Shown here in pieces: positions 8,536-17,504 of a stretch of DNA of 58,014 nucleotides. Position 1 is the stretch's first letter. Each line of letters starts with the position of its first letter. The notes below the pieces were generated by a model. That model did no database searches and was not told the origin of the DNA. It worked only from the letters and a program-made list of their open reading frames with translations. The position numbers and the translations under genes were made by a program. Source of the stretch: Acidulodesulfobacterium_A sp049965795 (GTDB taxonomy: Bacteria; SZUA-79; Acidulodesulfobacterales; Acidulodesulfobacteraceae); the NCBI GenBank assembly GCA_049965795.1, contig JBMFVW010000007.1:1-58014 (forward strand), read 5' to 3'.

Positions 8536-8564
8536 TTTACAAATTACGTTTTAAATATTATATC
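8536..8564 (+). promoter_or_regulatory. Possible sigma-70 promoter of hemW
   Basis: TTTACA (8536-8541), 17 bases, then TATATC (8559-8564), about 74 bases before the chosen hemW start. The -35 is good and the -10 is weak; the region is AT-rich, so this is only a candidate. Confidence 0.3.
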
Positions 8565-8637
8565 ATATATAATAATAAATAGTAAATTTTAAGGATACCC
8601 AAAAATAAAACTAATGTATCATACAGAGGCTAAACCA

Positions 8638-9822
8638 ATGAGGGATTTGAGCTTATACATTCATGTACCGTTCTGCAAGAGCAAATGCAATTATTGCAAT
8701 TTTTATTCAATATCTTTAACTAAATTAAAAAAAACTTACAGCTCCAACCTCGCGGAACTTTATCCGGAATTTTTAATAAAAGAAATAGGGATAAACGCAG
8801 AAAAATATCATTTGGAAAATGCCCGTATAAACACCGTATATTTAGGCGGAGGCACTCCTTCCGTTATGCCCGTTTATTTTTTTAGCGGTTTAATAGAATT
8901 TATCGATAAAAATTTTCAAATTGCTAAAAGTGCAGAAATAACTGCAGAAGTAAATCCCGAAAGCTGCGATCTAGAAAAATTAAACGGGTTAAAGGCGATC
9001 GGGTTTAACAGGCTTTCTATCGGAGCGCAAAGTTTCGACGACGGCGTGTTGAAAGCAGCGGGCAGAATTCATAATAAAAACGATATATACCGTGCAGTCG
9101 GCAACGCTGAAAAAGCGGGGTTCGAGAATATATCGCTCGACTTGATAATAGGACTGCCGGGACAGTCCAAAAAAATATTTTTGGACGATATTAATCATAT
9201 AGTCGATATTGCGCCCGAACATATTTCCGCCTATATGCTGTCTATTGAAAAAGGAAGCTTATTTTATAATATTTATAACGGTTTTCCCGCTCTTGAACAT
9301 CTGGAATTTATTGACGAAGAAAAAATAGCGGATTATTATATAATATTGTGCGAAATATTAAACGGACAATTTTACGAACATTATGAAATATCCAACTTTG
9401 CTAAAAACGGATATGAAAGCAGACATAATATAAACTATTGGAACAGAGGCGAATATTTGGGACTGGGACCTTCGGCTTCATCTTTTTTAAAACTCGAAAA
9501 CGGTAAAGAAATCAGAAAAACGAATATTCCGGATTTAGAAAAATATATTAGTAACATTTTAAAAGAAAATGAAGGGCAAAGTCAAAAAGATGAAGGCTTT
9601 ATAGAAATCCTCACCAAAAAAGATAAAATAAACGAGGAGATATTTTTGTCGTTAAGAACATCCTCTGGAATCAACGAAAAAAGACTGAGGGGATTAGCAG
9701 GCGGGGAAATTATCGATAAATTCATAAAAGAAAGACTAATGCAAAATTTTAAAGGCAATATTTCACTTACTTTAAAGGGAATGCTTTTATCCTCGGAAAT
9801 ATTCGCACGCATTATGATATAG
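8638..9822 (+). CDS. hemW: Radical SAM coproporphyrinogen III oxidase-like protein HemW
   Basis: 394 residues. The N-terminus LYIHVPFCKSKCNYCNF carries the radical SAM C-x3-C-x2-C (C13, C17, C20), followed by YLGGGTPS and GLPGQ, all typical of HemW. HemW binds haem and [4Fe-4S]/SAM and is thought to be a haem chaperone rather than a true HemN. An upstream in-frame ATG at 8614 would add eight residues, but it has no ribosome-binding site within reach, while GAGG lies 8 bases before 8638. The gene is alone on the plus strand, divergent from the flavodiiron gene, and followed by a 29-base perfect palindrome. Confidence 0.9.
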   Translation: MRDLSLYIHVPFCKSKCNYCNFYSISLTKLKKTYSSNLAELYPEFLIKEIGINAEKYHLENARINTVYLGGGTPSVMPVYFFSGLIEFIDKNFQIAKSAEITAEVNPESCDLEKLNGLKAIGFNRLSIGAQSFDDGVLKAAGRIHNKNDIYRAVGNAEKAGFENISLDLIIGLPGQSKKIFLDDINHIVDIAPEHISAYMLSIEKGSLFYNIYNGFPALEHLEFIDEEKIADYYIILCEILNGQFYEHYEISNFAKNGYESRHNINYWNRGEYLGLGPSASSFLKLENGKEIRKTNIPDLEKYISNILKENEGQSQKDEGFIEILTKKDKINEEIFLSLRTSSGINEKRLRGLAGGEIIDKFIKERLMQNFKGNISLTLKGMLLSSEIFARIMI

Positions 9823-9872
9823 CATAATATATAGCTATATAACCAATTCATATTTTTATTTATTAAATTGTG

Positions 9873-9901
9873 AAGGGGACAGAATTGAATTCTGTCCCCT
9901 T
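9873..9901. repeat. Palindromic repeat, family A (perfect copy)
   Basis: Arms of 14 bases (AAGGGGACAGAATT at 9873-9886 and its exact reverse complement at 9888-9901) around a single central G, 50 bases after the hemW stop. Related copies occur at 14950, 41197 and 54161, with a half copy near 35891. It could also act as a terminator, but no T-run follows. The form resembles REP elements moved by REP-associated tyrosine transposases. Confidence 0.8.
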
Positions 9902-9981
9902 ATTAAAAGGAAACATTTTTATATTGCAATAATAGAAATCTATATTTATAATATAATATTACTTAATAATAAACTCTATAA

Positions 9982-10115
<134 letters not shown>

Positions 10116-10116
10116 C

Positions 10117-10202
10117 ACAGAGAGGGATTTGAACCCCCGAAGGGCGAAGCCCGCAATGGGGTTCGTCGCTTTTAGCGTCCGAAGGACGCTCATCCCTCTC
10201 TC
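10117..10202. repeat. Large imperfect inverted repeat made of tRNA-Ser T-arm sequence
   Basis: AGAGAGGGAT at the left end is the reverse complement of ATCCCTCTCT at the right end (10192 onward). The left part, read on the minus strand, is a T-arm-like GGGGGTTCAAATCCC. Inside are a second hairpin, GCGTCC GAA GGACGC (10175-10189), and a GGGC/GCCC pair. This looks like an inverted partial copy of a tRNA-Ser 3' end lying between direct copies, not a functional tRNA. Confidence 0.6.
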
Positions 10203-10246
10203 TCCGCCATAAATATCACTTCAGTAAACTTAATAACACTATTCAT
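10192..10246. repeat. tRNA-Ser-tail direct repeat, copy 2 (truncated at gap)
   Basis: First 55 bases of the unit, ending exactly where the N run begins. It is identical to the first 55 bases after the gap. An exact 55-base shared end is what a de Bruijn assembler using k=55 leaves at a repeat, so the gap may be very short or hold further copies. Confidence 0.8.
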
Positions 10247-10346
10247 NNNNNNNNNNNNNNNNNNNNNNNNNNNNNNNNNNNNNNNNNNNNNNNNNNNNNN
10301 NNNNNNNNNNNNNNNNNNNNNNNNNNNNNNNNNNNNNNNNNNNNNN
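10247..10346. other. Assembly gap (100 N)
   Basis: Exactly 100 N, a conventional scaffold gap of unknown true length, inside the tRNA-Ser-derived repeat. Confidence 0.95.
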
Positions 10347-10409
10347 ATCCCTCTCTCTCCGCCATAAATATCACTTCAGTAAACTTAATAACACTATTCA
10401 TTAAGGCAG
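10347..10409. repeat. tRNA-Ser-tail direct repeat, copy 3
   Basis: Complete 63-base unit starting at the first base after the gap and ending TTAAGGCAG, 7 bases before the stop codon of the minus-strand ABC permease gene. Confidence 0.85.
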
Positions 10410-10416
10410 GATTACG

Positions 10417-11361
10417 TCAGCTTATATCTTTCCTCGCAAATAACAGCGAGGATATTATAAACAGCAGAACGATATAAGAAATTCCGTATATAAGGCGGTA
10501 AAATATAATCCCTGAGGAAATATTGAGTTTATATGCGGCTTCGGAACTTATATTAAATATGGAAAAATTAGGCAGGACGGTATAAATAAAATGGACTATG
10601 GAAGTCAATATATAATTTGCCTGATGGACTATTACGACTTTTCCCTTAATAATCTTTTTTACCGGTTTTACTAAATCGTTCATGCGGCTCGAAACGTTGC
10701 CTATAAAAAAAACAAGTATCGCAAAAATAGATGCTAAAGCTTTTGAAGTTACCAAGGAAAACAGAAGGGCGACGGCTGAAATAAATACCGATTCGATTAT
10801 TATAAAAAGCCCTTGAATTATTAACGGCTGGGGAAGCATATAAAAAGTAAACTGCCGACCGGAAGCGGCATAAGAGGCTGAATGATTTCGTAAATTAACG
10901 TTATTATTATGAACATTATGAACGGATTTTGCCACTGAAACGACAGCTCCGGCGTTAGGTACGACCGGCACTATAAATCTATGCATAATCAGCAGCACAA
11001 AATAAAAAATAAACATCATTATAACCGTAGAAAAAATTATTGCTGCAGCAAGCCCCAAAAAACGTCCGGTTAAATATTCGGTTCTTTTAACCGGTCTTGT
11101 AATACCGAGAAAAATACTTTTCTTTTCGACGTCGTCATAAACCACGGAAGCCCCGATAAAAATTCCTATAAAAATATTAAAAATAGATATGGCAAATATA
11201 GAAAAATCCACCATAATTCTTCCCTGGTTTATAAAACTAGTCTGGGAAACGAAATAACTGCCGGATATAAGTATTAAAGCAAAGATTAAAAAAGAATAAA
11301 AAATTTTTGAATTCTTTATTTCTTTAAAAGAATACATTATTCCGTATAAAATATTTTTCAT
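10417..11361 (-). CDS. ABC-2 type transporter permease
   Basis: 314 residues with about six hydrophobic helices: one near the N-terminus (21-42), a pair around 55-75 and 100-130, and a block from about 190 to the end. DDVEKKSIFLGITRPVKRTEYLTGRFLG after the second helix is the conserved cytoplasmic loop of ABC-2 permeases that touches the ATPase. A hydrophilic external loop around 140-175 is Asn/His/Ser-rich. The start is 13 bases after the ATPase gene, forming a two-gene exporter. The substrate is not evident. It may serve envelope or polysaccharide export given the upstream glycosyltransferase (inference). Its 3' end abuts the tRNA-Ser repeat. Confidence 0.85.
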   Translation of the reverse strand: MKNILYGIMYSFKEIKNSKIFYSFLIFALILISGSYFVSQTSFINQGRIMVDFSIFAISIFNIFIGIFIGASVVYDDVEKKSIFLGITRPVKRTEYLTGRFLGLAAAIIFSTVIMMFIFYFVLLIMHRFIVPVVPNAGAVVSVAKSVHNVHNNNVNLRNHSASYAASGRQFTFYMLPQPLIIQGLFIIIESVFISAVALLFSLVTSKALASIFAILVFFIGNVSSRMNDLVKPVKKIIKGKVVIVHQANYILTSIVHFIYTVLPNFSIFNISSEAAYKLNISSGIIFYRLIYGISYIVLLFIISSLLFARKDIS

Positions 11362-11374
11362 TGAAGTTACCCCG

Positions 11375-12154
11375 CTAATTCTTCCTATTTTTAAGCATTA
11401 AATCGTAAAGATAAACCTCTAAAGGCGTGCTATATTCGCCGCTTATACGGTCTTCTTTTTTTTCTTCGGCATATACAGCAGCTTCTTTTTCTATATTTTC
11501 GAGGTTTTCGTTTTTTATTAATCTGCCGTTTACTAAAACAGCTATCCTGTCGCACAGTTCTTTGCTGTCGGCAAGCACGTGCGAAGAAAAAAATATAGTT
11601 TTCTTTCTTTCTTTAAGTTTAAATATTATATCTTTAAACTCCTTGCGCCCTATAGGGTCAAGTCCGGAAAGCGGTTCGTCGAATATTAAAATTTCCGGAT
11701 CGCCTATAATAGAAACCGCCAATGCAAGCCTCTGCGTCATTCCCTTGGAATATTTATGAACCTGGGTATTTTTTGCATAAAAAATGCCGGCTAATTTTAA
11801 CGCATCGTAAATTTCGTTTTTATTTATTTTTTTATTTAAAAGTTTTGCATAGTAATTAATAATTTCTATGCCTTTTAATCCGCGCGGAAAACTAGGATTT
11901 TCTGGCAGATACCCTAAATTTAGCCTTGCTCTGTAATCGGACGAGTCGTATCCGTTAATTTTAATGCTTCCTTTCGACGCTTTAATAAGCCCTACTATCA
12001 TTTTAATAGTAGTAGATTTACCTGCTCCGTTAGGACCGAAAAAACCGGTGACTTTACCTCCGTCTATGTCTAAAGAAAGGTCTTCAACCGCATTTTTCCG
12101 CGTTCCGAAAAACCCCACCCTGAAATATTTCGTAACGTTTTTTATTTCAATCAT
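11375..12154 (-). CDS. ABC transporter ATP-binding protein (CcmA type)
   Basis: 259 residues with Walker A GPNGAGKST (about 40-48), signature YSKGMTQRL, Walker B ILIFDEPLSGLDP and the switch His in FFSSHVL. NAVEDLSLDIDGGKVTGFFG is the usual N-terminal pattern of the CcmA/DRA family that partners ABC-2 permeases. The C-terminal 40 residues are Glu/Lys-rich. It lies 3 bases after the TPR-like gene and 13 before the permease gene, so all three are probably co-transcribed. It powers export by the neighbouring permease. Confidence 0.93.
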   Translation of the reverse strand: MIEIKNVTKYFRVGFFGTRKNAVEDLSLDIDGGKVTGFFGPNGAGKSTTIKMIVGLIKASKGSIKINGYDSSDYRARLNLGYLPENPSFPRGLKGIEIINYYAKLLNKKINKNEIYDALKLAGIFYAKNTQVHKYSKGMTQRLALAVSIIGDPEILIFDEPLSGLDPIGRKEFKDIIFKLKERKKTIFFSSHVLADSKELCDRIAVLVNGRLIKNENLENIEKEAAVYAEEKKEDRISGEYSTPLEVYLYDLMLKNRKN

Positions 12155-12157
12155 AAT

Positions 12158-12913
12158 TCACCCTCTTTTTTGAGGCATAAATAGTTTTAAAGAATATGGA
12201 ATTTTATATTTTTTATGTTCTTCTTTAAAAGTTATTTCTTTTTTAACGGCAGATATCCTGTATTTTATGATCTGCTTAATATAGGGATTTTTATTATTTT
12301 TATACATATCTTCAAGAAAACTTAAAGTTTTTTTAAGGCTTCCTGATTTATTAAGGAGTTTAATATATAAAAATTCTAAATATTTCGGGCTGCCTTTCAT
12401 ATCGACGGCATATTTTAGATAATATGCGGCTTTTTTATAATTCCCTATATTATAAAAATAGTTAAAAGATATAAGAAACGGTATATTCCAATTTCCCTTT
12501 AAATGGCTCATACCGAGCTTTAAAAGTTTTACGGCTCTTTTAGGTTTGCCCGTCAGACCTAGAAGCGTACCGCCCGCCTGATAAGCGTAATTAAAATTCG
12601 GATTTAAAGAAACCGTTATGAGCGAAATTTTATACATATACGGATAATGCGACTTTGCCAGGCTGAAAGACGAAGCCTCCTGAACGAAAAGCGTCCAGAA
12701 ATAATCCGAAGCCAGCGTATTAAAATTAAAATCTATAAATTTTAAAAATTCAGGTTTCACGGACGAATATCTTAAGAACGAAACTAATTTCAATTTTGAA
12801 CGGTTTTTTGAAAAAACCGCTACATTAAAAGAAAATAGAATAGAATAGGCTAAAAATAGCATAATTAAAAAAATTGCTAAAATTTTAAAAAATTTATTAA
12901 TGCTTATGCTCAT
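12158..12913 (-). CDS. Membrane-anchored TPR-like protein
   Basis: 251 residues with an N-terminal signal anchor (about 9-34) and then helical repeats whose spacing fits degenerate TPRs (NPNFNYAYQAGGTLLGLTGKPKRA; NYFYNIGNYKKAAYYLKYA). The body is expected outside the cytoplasmic membrane. It sits between the glycosyltransferase and the ABC ATPase on one strand, 3 bases from the ATPase, so it may be an accessory of that exporter. The function is unknown beyond a likely protein-protein scaffold. Similar TPR genes next to ABC-2 transporters occur in related bacteria, but I cannot name an orthologue. Confidence 0.65.
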   Translation of the reverse strand: MSISINKFFKILAIFLIMLFLAYSILFSFNVAVFSKNRSKLKLVSFLRYSSVKPEFLKFIDFNFNTLASDYFWTLFVQEASSFSLAKSHYPYMYKISLITVSLNPNFNYAYQAGGTLLGLTGKPKRAVKLLKLGMSHLKGNWNIPFLISFNYFYNIGNYKKAAYYLKYAVDMKGSPKYLEFLYIKLLNKSGSLKKTLSFLEDMYKNNKNPYIKQIIKYRISAVKKEITFKEEHKKYKIPYSLKLFMPQKRG

Positions 12914-12956
12914 ATTAAGATATTTTTATATTACACAAAATTACCGTTAGAAATAT

Positions 12957-14117
12957 TTACTTATTTATTTTATTTACTCGATTTATTATCTCAAGATAAA
13001 ATTCGTAAGTTTGGAACGTTACCGCTTTGGCATCGAATTTTTTTACGACTTCATTATAGCAATTAATAGCAAAATTTTCAATTAAATCATATTTATCTAT
13101 TAAATACATTATTTTTTCGGCAAGCTCTATAAAATCTCCGTTCTTAAACAGCAGTCCCGTTTCGTTGTTTTTAATTATCTCCGGAATTCCGCCTGCGTCG
13201 GAAGCTATTACGGCTTTTTTTAAAGCGCATGATTCTATTATAATGCTACCCATTCCTTCAAGTCCCGACGGAACGGCAATTAAGTCAGATGCATATATAA
13301 ATTTTTTAATATTTTCTTTAAAACCGCTTATAACGAAATAATCTTTAAGCCCTTTTTTATTTATTAAATCGATAATATAATCACGCAATTCTCCTTCGCC
13401 TATTATAACAAATTTTAAATCCTGCCTTTTTTTTATTATTAATTCCGCAGCTTTTATAAATACTTCATGACCTTTTTCACCGGATAATCTCCCGATTAGG
13501 GAAATCATTTTTTCGTCCGGTTTAATTCCGAATCCTTCTCTTATTTCGGCTTTTTCGGATTCATAGATAGAAGACGTTTTATTTTCATCGGTTTGAATTC
13601 TCGGGCTATAAATAGTCCTGATTAAACTTTCGTCTATTCTTATGTCGTTAATCAATCTTTTTTTAATAAAATCAGATATAACGATAAATGCGTCCGTTAA
13701 GAATCTGTATATTACAAATCCTTTTAAAAAATCAACTTTGTAAGCAACATGCCGCGTTAAAACTTTTATTATCTTTTTCTTAAAAATAGAAACCGCGGCG
13801 ATGCCTCCCAAAAAATGGTCTAATGAGGAGTGAAAATTTATAAGGTCGATATCGTATTGCTTCAAAAAGCGCCTTATTTTCAATAAGGCGAAAATATCCA
13901 TAAAATTAGTCATTTTTACTGAAAAATTAATAATGCCGGATTTGTCCAATTCATTTTTTAACCTTTCGTTGTTGTTATGAATGACATATATATTGAATTT
14001 TTCGCTATAGTAAAGTTTCATAAATTTAAGCAGAATTACTATATCATTTTGCGCTCCGCCGAAATTTTTAAAAGAGTCTGTGTGAAGAATGTTGAATTTA
14101 TTTTTTTTGTTATTCAT
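12957..14117 (-). CDS. Family 4 (GT-B) glycosyltransferase
   Basis: 386 residues. The N-terminal half has the acceptor-side GGAQNDIVILL motif. The C-terminal half has the Glycos_transf_1 pattern: SLIGRLSGEKGHEVFIKAA, VIIGEGELRDYI, FKENIKKFIYASDLIAVPSG, and the E-x7-E nucleotide-sugar motif in EGMGSIIIESCALKKAVIASDAGG. It probably adds a sugar to a lipid or polysaccharide acceptor at the inner face of the cytoplasmic membrane. It leads the minus-strand set with the TPR-like and ABC genes (43-base gap) and is divergent from marC. Donor and acceptor cannot be read from the sequence. Confidence 0.88.
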   Translation of the reverse strand: MNNKKNKFNILHTDSFKNFGGAQNDIVILLKFMKLYYSEKFNIYVIHNNNERLKNELDKSGIINFSVKMTNFMDIFALLKIRRFLKQYDIDLINFHSSLDHFLGGIAAVSIFKKKIIKVLTRHVAYKVDFLKGFVIYRFLTDAFIVISDFIKKRLINDIRIDESLIRTIYSPRIQTDENKTSSIYESEKAEIREGFGIKPDEKMISLIGRLSGEKGHEVFIKAAELIIKKRQDLKFVIIGEGELRDYIIDLINKKGLKDYFVISGFKENIKKFIYASDLIAVPSGLEGMGSIIIESCALKKAVIASDAGGIPEIIKNNETGLLFKNGDFIELAEKIMYLIDKYDLIENFAINCYNEVVKKFDAKAVTFQTYEFYLEIINRVNKINK

Positions 14118-14277
14118 AATATTCTTATTGTATGTTATTATAATGCTAATATTATATATGTTATATTGATTTAAAACAATTTTACTTTTATCTTAATCCT
14201 GCAATAGAAAATATTTTGCATTTCCGTGTTATGTTGAGAAATATATTATTATTATAAGGTGTTATAGGTTTTAATTT

Positions 14278-14913
14278 ATGCAGAATATTATTTTAATTTT
14301 TTTTAAGGACATATTTCTTGCTTTAATTCCTATATTCGTCGCAATAGACGTATTTGGAATTCTTCCGATTTATTTAGATTTTGTTAAAGATACCGATACC
14401 GCTGAAGAAAAAAATATCAGGAAAAATTCATTGATAACAGCTTTCAGCGTGGGGATAGGTTTTCTTCTGCTGGGTAAATCTCTTTTTGCCGTTATGGGCA
14501 TTTCGATATACGATTTTGAAATGGCGGGCGGAGTCCTTCTATTTATAATATCCATAAATAATCTTCTTGCCGATAAACGTAAAATCTATTCTTCGGCGGA
14601 CAAAGCGGATTTGGGAGTAGTCCCTATAGGCGTGCCTTTAATAGTAGGTCCGGGGGTTTTAACTACGCTGCTAATAATTACCGGAATATACGGATATATA
14701 ATAGTCACCATAGCTTTTATCGTAAATCTTTTAATTGTTTACGTCGTTTTAAAAAATACAAGGCTTTTTTTAAGATACCTCGGGAAAAACGGTTCAAACG
14801 CCGCAGGGAAACTTGCAGCACTGCTGCTTGCCGCTTACGCCGTAATGATGATAAGAGTAGGAGTGATAAACACGATAATTACTTATATGAAGAGCCTGCA
14901 TTCCCATTCTTAA
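14278..14913 (+). CDS. MarC family integral membrane protein
   Basis: 211 residues with six predicted helices. The first (about 8-28) ends in FVAIDVFGILPIYLDF, and the central VPIGVPLIVGPGVLTTLLI segment repeats its Pro/Gly pattern; both are hallmarks of the MarC/UPF0056 family. Family members are inner-membrane proteins of unsettled role, possibly small-molecule channels or exporters; the old link to antibiotic resistance did not hold for E. coli MarC. The gene is a single plus-strand unit, convergent with ychF, with a family A palindrome between the two stops. Confidence 0.88.
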   Translation: MQNIILIFFKDIFLALIPIFVAIDVFGILPIYLDFVKDTDTAEEKNIRKNSLITAFSVGIGFLLLGKSLFAVMGISIYDFEMAGGVLLFIISINNLLADKRKIYSSADKADLGVVPIGVPLIVGPGVLTTLLIITGIYGYIIVTIAFIVNLLIVYVVLKNTRLFLRYLGKNGSNAAGKLAALLLAAYAVMMIRVGVINTIITYMKSLHSHS

Positions 14914-14949
14914 ATTTAGCATTCTTAAACTTAGGGTTTACAATTTGTG

Positions 14950-14978
14950 ACAAGGACATAATTGAATTCTGTCCTTGT
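14950..14978. repeat. Palindromic repeat, family A (one mismatch) between convergent genes
   Basis: Arms 14950-14963 and 14965-14978 around a central G with one unpaired position (14959/14969). It fills the gap between the marC and ychF stops. It may double as a bidirectional terminator because it is followed by TATTATTAT. The preceding AATTTGTG matches sequence beside other copies. Confidence 0.75.
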
Positions 14979-14982
14979 ATTA

Positions 14983-16083
14983 TTATACGTTAAACCTGAA
15001 ATGCATTATATCGCCGTCTTTAACGACGTAATCTTTTCCTTCAAGTCTTAAAAGTCCCATTTTAGCGGCATTTGCTTCAGAGCCTGCTTTAATAAAATCT
15101 TCATAAGAAATAACTTCGGCTCTTATAAAACCTTTTTCAAAATCGGTATGAATAGTTCCGGCAGCCTGCGGCGCTTTCCATCCGTTTTTTATTTCCCACG
15201 CTCTTACTTCCTGCTTGCCTGCAGTAAAAAACGAGATTAAACCCAGAAGATTGAAGCTGACCGAAGCGACGGTATCTAAAGCGGAAGATTCTATGCCGTA
15301 ATCTTTAAGAAAAGCCTGCCTGTCTTCTTCGTTTAAAGAAGCAAGTTCTTCTTCTAATTTTGCGCATAATTTTATAACCGGTATATTTTTAGGCTTTGCT
15401 ATATTCATAATATCTTCTATATCTCTATTTAAAAAATCATGAGCGAGCATATCTTCGTCCACGTTGAGAATGTATAAAGAAGGTTTTGCAGATATTATTC
15501 CGAGTGATTTCAGTAAAATTTTCCCGCCGCATTCTAATGCAGAAATATCGATACAGCCCGTTTCGGAAAGTTTATCGTTAATTTTTTTTAAAAAATCAAG
15601 ATGGGCGGCGGACGTTTTATCACCGCTTCTTGCTATTTTTTCAAGCTTCTGAATATGTTTGGAAAGAATTTCTATATCGCTAAGCGCAAGCTCCGTATTT
15701 ATAATATCAAGGTCTCTTGCCGGATTTACTCCGCCCTCGACATGGACTACAGTGCTTTCTTTAAAAACTCTTATTACCTGAATAATTAAATCGACGTTTC
15801 TTATGTGGGATAAAAATTTATTTCCAAGACCTTCTCCGGACGAAGCTCCTTTTACTAATCCCGCGATATCGACAAATTCGACGTATGTAGGGGTAAATTT
15901 TTCAGGAATAAATATATCGCGCAGTTTTTCTAATCTCCCGTCTTTTACCGGTTTTATTCCTACGTTAGGCTCTATAGTGCAAAACGGATAGTTGCTTGCC
16001 TCGGCGCTTCCGGCGGTAATAGCGTTAAATATAGTCGATTTACCGACATTTGGAAGACCGACTATGCCGCATTTAAGTCCCAT
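14983..16083 (-). CDS. ychF: Ribosome-associated GTPase/ATPase YchF (Obg family)
   Basis: 366 residues. P-loop GLPNVGKSTIFNA at the N-terminus, switch FVDIAGLVKGAS, the family's substitute for NKxD in LNVDED, and a C-terminal TGS domain (AGTIHTDFEKGFIRAEVI, then KDYVVKDGDIMHFRF). YchF/OLA1 proteins bind ribosomes and prefer ATP to GTP, and act in translation and stress control. The gene is last in the prs-rplY-pth-ychF run, 97 bases after pth. The order pth-ychF is widely conserved. Confidence 0.96.
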   Translation of the reverse strand: MGLKCGIVGLPNVGKSTIFNAITAGSAEASNYPFCTIEPNVGIKPVKDGRLEKLRDIFIPEKFTPTYVEFVDIAGLVKGASSGEGLGNKFLSHIRNVDLIIQVIRVFKESTVVHVEGGVNPARDLDIINTELALSDIEILSKHIQKLEKIARSGDKTSAAHLDFLKKINDKLSETGCIDISALECGGKILLKSLGIISAKPSLYILNVDEDMLAHDFLNRDIEDIMNIAKPKNIPVIKLCAKLEEELASLNEEDRQAFLKDYGIESSALDTVASVSFNLLGLISFFTAGKQEVRAWEIKNGWKAPQAAGTIHTDFEKGFIRAEVISYEDFIKAGSEANAAKMGLLRLEGKDYVVKDGDIMHFRFNV

Positions 16084-16126
16084 TAGATTATATACCCTGT
16101 ATTATATAACTTAGTTATTTTTGTTA

Positions 16127-16165
16127 GCAGGTGAATCCTGCACCCCTCATTTAAAAAAGGAGGGG
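16127..16165. terminator. Tandem hairpins between pth and ychF
   Basis: GCAGG/CCTGC (16127-16131, 16137-16141) and CCCCTC/GAGGGG (16143-16148, 16160-16165) lie in the 97-base pth-ychF gap. On the plus strand the second is followed by CTTTTATTT. Genes here run on the minus strand, where no T-run follows, so it may be attenuating structure or a relic repeat rather than a true terminator. Confidence 0.3.
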
Positions 16166-16180
16166 GCTTTTATTTAAAGT

Positions 16181-16786
16181 TTATCTACGATTATAGAGAT
16201 TCATTGTTTTAACAAGACCTTCCGTTATGAACGACATCAGGATTTCGTTTGCAGATCTAAGAATTTCAGGTAATATTTTCTGCTCTTCCTTAGAAAAATT
16301 AGCCAGAACATAATCCGCTCCGCTGCCGAATTTAAATCTTTCTACCGAATTAATACCCAGTTTCAGCCGGACGAAATTTTTGCTTTGCAGGGAATTTATA
16401 ACAGAATTGACGCCGTTATGCGACCCGCCGCTGCCGCCGAGCTTTATTTTGTAAGTTCCGAAAGCCAGATCTAAATCGTCGTGAATCAATATTATATTTG
16501 GATCTTGAGTATCGGGATTTTCAGGCAATTTAAAAACACCGTTTTTGTTTAAAACTTCTTTTACGGCTTTTCCGCTTAAATTCATAAATGTGAGCGGTTT
16601 TATCAATAAAACTTTTTTCTCGGAAATAATTTTCTCGGAAATTAAATAGTTTTTTTTATTAATAAAGCCGGGGAAATTATTTTCTTCAGAAAAAAAATCT
16701 ATCGCCGTAAAACCAAAATTGTGCCTTGAAAATTGATACTCGCGACCCGGATTTCCAAGTCCAAAAATAAATATATTTCCCGGCAT
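16181..16786 (-). CDS. pth: Peptidyl-tRNA hydrolase
   Basis: Pth cleaves the ester bond of peptidyl-tRNAs dropped from stalled ribosomes and recycles the tRNA. The 201 residues carry FGLGNPGREYQFSRHNFGF (catalytic His in RHN), KPLTFMNLSGKAV, LIHDDLDLAFG and KLGGSGGSHNGVNSV, the standard set of active-site and tRNA-contact motifs. It lies 21 bases after rplY, a frequent pairing. Confidence 0.97.
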   Translation of the reverse strand: MPGNIFIFGLGNPGREYQFSRHNFGFTAIDFFSEENNFPGFINKKNYLISEKIISEKKVLLIKPLTFMNLSGKAVKEVLNKNGVFKLPENPDTQDPNIILIHDDLDLAFGTYKIKLGGSGGSHNGVNSVINSLQSKNFVRLKLGINSVERFKFGSGADYVLANFSKEEQKILPEILRSANEILMSFITEGLVKTMNLYNRR

Positions 16787-16807
16787 CTTTTTATTATTAT
16801 AAAATCT

Positions 16808-17464
16808 TTAAGACTTTTTAGAATCTTGCTGCGCCGATGCCGCAGAAGGGGCTGCCGCCTGCGCCGCAATTTCGTTTTCAGCGCCTCCCGCAGAAGCGGA
16901 AACTTCTTCAACCGTAGGTTCTGCAACAGTAACTATGGCCGCATCTTTTTCGGTTATGATTTCAATTTTATCGCCCAAATTTAAATCTCCGACATGGATA
17001 ATATCGCCTATGTTTAATGCCGAAACATCTATATTTATAGTGTCTATAATATCTTTTGGATAACCTTTTATGGCTATATGTCTCATTAAAGGCTCAAGAA
17101 TACCTCCGAGTTTAACTCCTTCGGGCTTTCCGTTAAAATGAACAACAGCTTCTATTTCTATTTTTTCATCCATAGATATTTCATGCAAATCGACATGGAT
17201 AATGCCGTCTGTTACGGGATCCTTCTGAATTTCTTTTATGACTGCCATCTTACCGTTAACGTCGGCTTCGTTACTCAATATATTTACGAACGAAGATATT
17301 GAATGTTTTGCAAAAGCTTTAAGAAATTCTTTATAGTTAATTAGAATTATACGGGATCCTGTTTTTTTTCCATACAGTACCGCCGGTATCAAGCCGTTCT
17401 TTCTTAATGCTTTAAGATTGTTTTCTTTTTTTCTGCTTTCAATATTTAAATTAATGATGTCCAA
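16808..17464 (-). CDS. rplY: 50S ribosomal protein bL25 (CTC form)
   Basis: 218 residues: an N-terminal L25 domain (about 1-95) that binds 5S rRNA, then the TL5/CTC C-terminal beta domain (about 100-190, IDVSALNIGDIIHVGDL), then an Ala/Ser-rich acidic tail ending QQDSKKS. The long CTC type is common outside the gammaproteobacteria, whose L25 is the short form. It is preceded by prs (40-base gap) and followed by pth; prs-rplY-pth is a conserved group. Confidence 0.96.
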   Translation of the reverse strand: MDIINLNIESRKKENNLKALRKNGLIPAVLYGKKTGSRIILINYKEFLKAFAKHSISSFVNILSNEADVNGKMAVIKEIQKDPVTDGIIHVDLHEISMDEKIEIEAVVHFNGKPEGVKLGGILEPLMRHIAIKGYPKDIIDTINIDVSALNIGDIIHVGDLNLGDKIEIITEKDAAIVTVAEPTVEEVSASAGGAENEIAAQAAAPSAASAQQDSKKS

Positions 17465-17504
17465 TTAAAATCTCCTTTTATATTTAGTTAATTTTATTTT
17501 TTAT

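Noticed and set aside
8614..8637. Upstream ATG of hemW
   Set aside because: No ribosome-binding site within range; the next ATG has GAGG at 8 bases and gives the family N-terminus.
10117..10140. A second, minus-strand tRNA-Ser
   Set aside because: Only a T-arm-like stretch is present; no acceptor, D arm or anticodon arm.
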